Shown here: one piece after another, positions 60,167 to 64,000 of the stretch
Numbering within the stretch: position 1 is the first letter of the stretch
Layout of the letters: each line of letters begins with the position of its first letter
NCBI GenBank assembly: GCA_937926975.1
Contig: CALBCJ010000004.1
Span: 32,621-96,620, forward strand
Length of the DNA: 64,000 nucleotides
Direction of reading: 5' to 3'
Origin: an uncultured Propionibacteriaceae bacterium
Lineage (GTDB): Bacteria; Actinomycetota; Actinomycetes; Propionibacteriales; Propionibacteriaceae
The notes under the pieces: generated by a model
Told to the model about the DNA's origin: nothing
What the model saw: only the letters and a program-made list of their open reading frames with translations
Database searches by the model: none
Made by a program: the position numbers and the translations under genes

Positions 60167-61576
60167 ATGCATCGTCGTACGGGTGCTGTGCTCGCCGCAG
60201 CCGTCCTGACCGCCCTGTCGGTCGTCCCCGCTGCCGCCCCGGCCCAGGCAGAGCCGGGCTGGCGGCAGGTGCCAGCCGCTGCGGCGCCGGTGTCGAACCC
60301 GCTCAAGGGGCTGCTGCCGTTCGCCCCGCAGCCGGGCGAGCAGCCGTCGTTCTCGCCGGACGCCCCGCCGTACACGATGGAGTGGATCTACCTCCCGCTG
60401 GACCGGGTCGTCACCGGCCCCGGGCAGTACGACTGGTCGCTGCTGGAGTCGTCGCTGGACGCAGTCGCCGCGCGCGGCCACCAGAGCGCGCTGCGGTTCT
60501 ACGTCGACTTCCCCGGCCGTGACAGCGGGCTGCCTGACTACCTCACCGACCGCAACCTGGTGAAGGTCCGCCACTACACCGCCCACGGCAACAAGACCTC
60601 GGTGTCGCCCGACTACGACGACCCGGACCTGATGGCGATGCTGACCGGCTTCATCAAGGCCGTCGGCGCGCGCTACGACAAAGACCCCCGGATCGGGTAC
60701 ATCACCCAGGGCCTGGTCGGCTTCTGGGGCGAGTCGCACACCTGGCCGTACGACGGGAGCGTGTCGGAGCAGAACCCGAACGGCGAGAACTGGATGCCGA
60801 CGCGCGAGAACCAGGCGGCCCTGGTCGCGGCCTGGGACCGGGCCTTCAACACCACCCCCACGCAGGTGCGGTACCCGTCGGCCGCGAGCCGCGCCCACGC
60901 CGTCGGCTACCACGACGACTCGTTCAGCTACTCGACCCTGCCCCAGCAGGACTGGCACTTCTGGAGCCTGATGACCGCCCAGGGCACCACCGAGTCCTGG
61001 CGGACCCAGCCGACCGGCGGCGAGATCTACCCGCCGATCCAGTCCTGTGTCTTTGACGTGCCGCAGCGCTGCCAGCAGGCCGTGGGGGTGCCGGCCCAGG
61101 ACATCGACCAGGCGGTCGCCACCACCCACGTGACCTGGCTGATCAGCCACCGCTCCTTCGAGTCGGGTCTCACCGGTGCGGCGCGGGACCACGCTCTGCG
61201 GGTGAGCTCGCGGATGGGGTACACCCTCGCAGTGCCGCGCTGGCGCTACGAGCGGGCCTCAGGCCGGCTGGAGATTGAGGTGGCGAGCACGGGTGTCGCG
61301 CCGTTCCCGTACGACTGGGAGCTGGAGGCCGTCGCGGTCGACTCCCGCGGGGCCACGATCGGCTCGGCCCGCCTGGACGGGGACCTGCGCCAGGCGGCTC
61401 CCGGGGGCCGGACCCTGCTCACTGGAACCCTGACCACCCCGCCGCAGGCGACAGCGACGATCCTGTTCCGGGCCGTCAACCCGCTGCCCACGGGCGTCCC
61501 GCTGCGCTTCGCCTCTGCCGGCCAGGACACCACCCGCCCCGGCTACCTCACCCTGGGCCAGGCCCCGGCCCGGTGA
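60167..61576 (+). CDS. Secreted DUF4832-like glycoside-hydrolase-fold protein
   Basis: 469 residues. Signal peptide MHRRTGAVLAAAVLTALSVV with a cleavage site after AQA (about 28). NPLKGLLPF and MEWIYLPLDRV near the N-terminus, then WSLLESSLDAVAARGHQSAL, ITQGLVGFWGESHTWPYDG (about 181-199) and a final beta-sandwich domain (from about 370) are the pattern of DUF4832/DUF4874 proteins, which adopt a TIM-barrel glycosidase fold. The Glu in GFWGESHTW is a candidate catalytic residue. AGGAGG precedes ATG 60167. Polysaccharide hydrolysis outside the cell is likely, substrate unknown. Confidence 0.85.
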   Translation: MHRRTGAVLAAAVLTALSVVPAAAPAQAEPGWRQVPAAAAPVSNPLKGLLPFAPQPGEQPSFSPDAPPYTMEWIYLPLDRVVTGPGQYDWSLLESSLDAVAARGHQSALRFYVDFPGRDSGLPDYLTDRNLVKVRHYTAHGNKTSVSPDYDDPDLMAMLTGFIKAVGARYDKDPRIGYITQGLVGFWGESHTWPYDGSVSEQNPNGENWMPTRENQAALVAAWDRAFNTTPTQVRYPSAASRAHAVGYHDDSFSYSTLPQQDWHFWSLMTAQGTTESWRTQPTGGEIYPPIQSCVFDVPQRCQQAVGVPAQDIDQAVATTHVTWLISHRSFESGLTGAARDHALRVSSRMGYTLAVPRWRYERASGRLEIEVASTGVAPFPYDWELEAVAVDSRGATIGSARLDGDLRQAAPGGRTLLTGTLTTPPQATATILFRAVNPLPTGVPLRFASAGQDTTRPGYLTLGQAPAR

Positions 61577-61626
61577 CCCCGGGTGCTGGCCCCGTCTTTG
61601 GCCGGGGGCTGGTGGGCGGGTGCGGG

Positions 61627-62118
61627 CTAGCCGAGGAGCTTCTCGATGCCGAGGTTGATGGCGAACTCGATTGCTTTCTGGGCGATGAGGCGGGCGATGG
61701 GGATCCAGCTCATGGAGGCTCCAGCGGTCGGGACGGCGGCGGCGATAGCTGAGGCGACCTGGATTGCGAACGAGACCAGGTTGACGACGAAGGCGATCTT
61801 GAGCGCGATCACGGCTGCGCCGATCAGCATCAGGCAGCCGCCGGTGATGTTGCCTGCGACGGCGAGGTTCTTGGTGACGTCGTCGACTCCGTTCTCTTGG
61901 GAGAACGCTTTCGTGTAGGCCTCGAGCGCGGGGCCCTGGTTCTCGGCGGCGATCCCGTCGCGGGCGCCTCGCAGGCTGGTGACGAGGGTGTCGACCTCGC
62001 CGGCGTACGTGGTCCAGCGCTGGGCCCAGTCGAAGATCTTGTCCTCGTCGCCCTCGGGCCACTCGAAGCCGATCATGCCCAGGAACTTCGACAGCTCTGG
62101 CGGCAGCATCACGGACAT
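61627..62118 (-). CDS. WXG100-like N-terminal domain of a polymorphic toxin, stand-alone
   Basis: 163 residues. MSVMLPPELSKFLGMIGFEW is the start seen in large actinobacterial polymorphic toxins; WTTYAGEVDTLVTSLRGARD and the hydrophobic helices (MLIGAAVIALKIAFVVNLVS, FAIQVASAIAAAVP, about 95-140) follow as in those proteins. There the domain continues into a long body and a C-terminal toxin; here a TAG stop ends it at 163 residues. Directly abuts the WXG100 gene. Either a truncated toxin or a stand-alone secretion partner. Confidence 0.7.
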   Translation of the reverse strand: MSVMLPPELSKFLGMIGFEWPEGDEDKIFDWAQRWTTYAGEVDTLVTSLRGARDGIAAENQGPALEAYTKAFSQENGVDDVTKNLAVAGNITGGCLMLIGAAVIALKIAFVVNLVSFAIQVASAIAAAVPTAGASMSWIPIARLIAQKAIEFAINLGIEKLLG

Positions 62119-62442
62119 CTACAGACCACTCTCGACTGACCGGGCCAGCTCGGTGTTGCGGGCCTCGAGGTCCCGGTAGGTGTCGCCGACTGCCCGCAGC
62201 TGGCGGCCCTGGGCGTCGATGCTCTCGCCCAGGTCGTCCACGGTCTCCTGGAAGACCTCAAGGAAGACGCCGTACACCGTCTGAGCGACCCCGCCCAGGG
62301 TGTCGTTGGTTCCCAGGACACTCAGGTCGCTGACCTCTCCGAGCAGCGCCTTGGTACGGGCCTGCAGGTCGGCCGCGGCCCGCTGCACCTGGCTGGCGCC
62401 CTGGTCATAGCTGCCAGGGTGAAACCGGATACTCGTACTCAC
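62119..62442 (-). CDS. WXG100-family secreted protein
   Basis: 107 residues, all helical. The length, the helix-turn-helix hairpin layout (ASQVQRAAADLQARTKALLG ... TVYGVFLEVFQETVDDLGES) and absence of a signal peptide match ESX/type VII substrates, although the turn lacks a strict WxG (it reads LGTNDTLGG). ATGA overlap with the upstream YbaB-like gene. It probably pairs with the toxin-type protein next to it for export. No type VII secretion ATPase is encoded in this window. Confidence 0.75.
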   Translation of the reverse strand: MSTSIRFHPGSYDQGASQVQRAAADLQARTKALLGEVSDLSVLGTNDTLGGVAQTVYGVFLEVFQETVDDLGESIDAQGRQLRAVGDTYRDLEARNTELARSVESGL

Positions 62443-62849
62443 AGCCCGTACTGCTCCTTCTGGGCGGCGGCGCGGCTCAGCATCTCCTCCATCCCTGACA
62501 GGTACTTCTGCATCGACGCCGAGGCCTCCTCCCGGACCGAGTCCAGACTGCGGGACAGGGCACCAAGATCCGTGCCCGAGACGGCCTCGGTCAGCAGCGC
62601 CGTGTGCTGCGCGACGGCCGCGTTCACGGCCTCCTTCACCCGGTCAGCCAGCTCGGCGTTCGACAGCCGCATCCCGCGGGCGTCAATCCTCACGGCCGTG
62701 ACCTCCCCAGAGCCCATGACCACCTCCACCAGGCCGTCCTCGCTTGAGCCAGCCGCCTCAACCTCAGGCACCACCACCGGGCCTGCCGCCGAGGCCTCGC
62801 CCAGGTGCCGCTGGAGCTGCTCAAAGACCCCGTCCATACCGGCTGTCAC
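62439..62849 (-). CDS. YbaB/EbfC-like protein
   Basis: 136 residues. EDGLVEVVMGSGEVTAVRID followed by a helical part (NAELADRVKEAVNAAVAQHT) is the YbaB/EbfC fold. Besides nucleoid-associated YbaB, actinobacteria have paralogues of this kind in ESX and polymorphic-toxin loci, as here. Overlaps by four bases with both neighbours. Its role in those loci (chaperone or regulator) is not established. Confidence 0.8.
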   Translation of the reverse strand: MTAGMDGVFEQLQRHLGEASAAGPVVVPEVEAAGSSEDGLVEVVMGSGEVTAVRIDARGMRLSNAELADRVKEAVNAAVAQHTALLTEAVSGTDLGALSRSLDSVREEASASMQKYLSGMEEMLSRAAAQKEQYGL

Positions 62850-63298
62850 TCCAGCGCCTCCTCCACCCGCTCCACGACCAGCGCCTCAAAGGTGGGGTAC
62901 ACGTCCTCCACGTCATCGTCCGGCTCCCACGAGTACCGGTCGACCAGCTTCCACCGCCCGTCAGCCGTGTCGTACGCCAGCAGCTGGTCGTCCTGCTCAC
63001 CCACGAACCGCAGGCTCGACTCGACCACGTGCACTCCCTGCAGCAGCCGCTGGTTCGACTCCGCCAGCCCGTACCGAAACACCTCACCATTCAGGTCCGA
63101 CGTCCCGTAGACCACCAGCCCGTTCACGTCGATCCCGTTCGACCGCCGCAGCAGGTCCACGTACGCCTCCGGCGCCGGAATCCCGAAGACCTGGGCAAAA
63201 ACCCCACGAAAGGCCTTCACCTCAGCCTCGCTCGCCCCCGGGAACTGAGAGTCGAACTCGTCCTCGATCCGGTCAACCAGCCTAGCAATCGCGCTCAT
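62846..63298 (-). CDS. SUKH (SMI1/KNR4, YrhA-like) immunity protein
   Basis: 150 residues. IPAPEAYVDLLRRSNGIDVN carries the P..Y..LLR.SNG core; LLAYDTADGRWKLVDRYSWE and VYPTFEALVVERVEEALE complete the fold. GAGAGG precedes ATG 63298. It lies 19 bp downstream of the HNH toxin gene, the canonical place of an immunity gene, and should protect against that nuclease. The partial gene at the right edge ends with a clearly similar sequence. Confidence 0.87.
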   Translation of the reverse strand: MSAIARLVDRIEDEFDSQFPGASEAEVKAFRGVFAQVFGIPAPEAYVDLLRRSNGIDVNGLVVYGTSDLNGEVFRYGLAESNQRLLQGVHVVESSLRFVGEQDDQLLAYDTADGRWKLVDRYSWEPDDDVEDVYPTFEALVVERVEEALE

Positions 63299-63317
63299 GC
63301 ATCAGTCCTCTCGGTAG

Positions 63318-63860
63318 TCACGGAAGAATAGTTGTCGTAATAGACTTGTGAGGAGGCCAGACCCAGGTCTTGCTGGGGAACAGCGGCCAGGAGATGACTC
63401 TGCTCTGACCAGGCGCGAGGCCTTCGGTCGCCCATCGCTGGTGGTTTGTGATCAGCTGGTGCTCGGGCGAGTTGCGGATGAGGATCAAGTTGCTGCGAGC
63501 ATTCGTTCCAGAGTCGTCCAGGGGGGCCTTGTGGTGCACCTCATATCCGTCCGGGACTTTCCCCTTCTGGATCAGGTTGATCTCAGGCTGAGTGAAGCCG
63601 TGTGCGCGAAGATCCGCGACATCGAGACCCTGGAGGAAGTTCTTTCGCTCGCGGCGATTGAACTGCCTCCGGAGTCTTCTCGCCTCCCTCCGGGATCGCT
63701 TGGTGTACCTAAATCTCCTGATGACCTTTACATTCGGGACGGAGTATATCTGCTTATCAAGCACGCCACGAAAGTTGCCGCCGGTTCGGGCGGCTCTCTT
63801 GAGGTACGGCTCAACCAGCCTCTTGAAGATGCTGCCACCAGTGGCTCTGACTCTCGCCAT
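63318..63860 (-). CDS. HNH-type nuclease toxin tip, orphan module
   Basis: 180 residues. The C-terminal part has an HNH/endonuclease VII-like centre: GYEVHHKAPLDDSGTNARSN (His109-His110, Asn124) followed by SPEHQLITNHQ (His134, His140). The N-terminal ~75 residues are very basic (RRFRYTKRSRREARRLRRQF) and should hold nucleic acid. There is no secretion or WXG domain, so it looks like the cut-off tip of a polymorphic toxin, of the type that recombines onto full-length toxin genes. Flanked on both sides by SUKH immunity genes. GC is lower than average. Confidence 0.78.
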   Translation of the reverse strand: MARVRATGGSIFKRLVEPYLKRAARTGGNFRGVLDKQIYSVPNVKVIRRFRYTKRSRREARRLRRQFNRRERKNFLQGLDVADLRAHGFTQPEINLIQKGKVPDGYEVHHKAPLDDSGTNARSNLILIRNSPEHQLITNHQRWATEGLAPGQSRVISWPLFPSKTWVWPPHKSITTTILP

Positions 63861-63866
63861 GCCGAA

Positions 63867-64000
63867 TCACTCTTCGGAGTCGTCGAATGAGTCGTCGAGC
63901 CGCTCGGGCAGGATGGTGCCGATCATCTCGGTGAAGGTCTGGTACCGGTCGTCGTCATCGTCGGGGTCGAAGGAGCCGGAGTCGACGAGCTGCCACTGGG
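63867..64000 (-). CDS. SUKH-type immunity protein, 3' part only (runs off the window)
   Basis: The last 43 or so codons. WQLVDSGSFDPDDDDDRYQT, then FTEMIGTILPERLDD, match the end of the SUKH protein at 62846-63298 (WKLVDRYSWEPDDD, VYPTFEALVVERV). It stops six bases before the HNH tip starts. Probably the immunity gene of a toxin lying further right. Confidence 0.75.
   Translation of the reverse strand, partial: QWQLVDSGSFDPDDDDDRYQTFTEMIGTILPERLDDSFDDSEE

Overview
The window is high-GC DNA (roughly 70 % by eye) with many GTG starts, translationally coupled gene pairs and a typical actinobacterial gene set: GTP-dependent PEP carboxykinase, a LytR-CpsA-Psr glycopolymer ligase, MMPL and YhgE membrane proteins, DUF2510, WXG100 and YbaB proteins, dTDP-rhamnose genes and a FitAB-type toxin-antitoxin pair. 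An actinobacterium is clear. A propionibacterial or related lineage is plausible (RmlC-RmlD fusion, gene mix), but the genus cannot be read from the sequence.

Layout. 0.1-1.4 kb: WbqC-like protein and PIG-L deacetylase, coupled. 1.9-2.3 kb: orphan XRE antitoxin. 2.5-4.9 kb: quinol nitric oxide reductase with a DtxR/IdeR-like site upstream. 5.1-8.4 kb: membrane sugar-nucleotide dehydratase and fused RmlC-RmlD. 8.6-9.25 kb: FitAB-type toxin-antitoxin module. 9.4-12.8 kb: MerR regulator with a broken quinone oxidoreductase and, divergently, a broken MFS efflux gene; both promoters share a 13-nt operator sequence. 12.9-13.8 kb: gene-free, with one perfect palindrome. 13.8-17.4 kb: membrane proteins, a second PIG-L protein, a ClC transporter. 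17.4-19.4 kb: divergent rmlB/rmlA. 19.4-27.7 kb: FMN reductase, epimerase, TetR regulator and, divergently, an MMPL protein with a degenerate ABC-type ATPase tail coupled to a YhgE-like protein. 27.9-34.4 kb: quinone oxidoreductase, two tRNA-Ser, LCP protein, pckG, tRNA-Arg. 34.5-38.7 kb: two roadblock-like proteins, one fused through a repetitive linker to a helical-repeat domain.

39.2-42.4 kb is the most unusual stretch. It is a four-ORF, lower-GC cassette of unrecognised genes: a 280-aa protein, a 31-residue ORF with a good ribosome binding site and tandem stops, a 200-aa protein and a ~549-aa protein with an HExxH zinc-binding motif. The hexamer CGTACG, frequent elsewhere, is absent there. 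42.6-45.2 kb holds an orphan Phd antitoxin, an SDR and gene remnants. 45.5-54.9 kb is mostly housekeeping: IMPACT protein, cysK, pheA with a coupled phosphatase, a BCCT transporter, a PAP2-diacylglycerol kinase fusion.

55.0-58.0 kb has a frameshifted tyrosine phenol-lyase and a broken P-loop ATPase lying between copies of a 72-bp stem-loop repeat. The right-hand repeat cluster is bounded by perfect 17-bp inverted repeats and abuts serS. 58.0-61.6 kb: serS, a coupled HAD phosphatase, a secreted DUF4832 protein. 61.6-64.0 kb is a polymorphic-toxin region: WXG100 proteins, YbaB-like protein and an orphan HNH nuclease toxin tip between two SUKH immunity genes; it runs off the right edge.

The glycan genes (rmlA, rmlB, rmlCD, sugar-nucleotide dehydratase, epimerase, WbqC, PIG-L, LCP) fit assembly and attachment of a rhamnose-containing cell-wall polymer. 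Six loci carry frameshifts or deletions (9.4-10.4, 11.2-12.8, 16.8-17.3, 43.7-44.1, 55.0-56.4, 56.6-57.4 kb), an unusual density that could be real gene decay or assembly indels.
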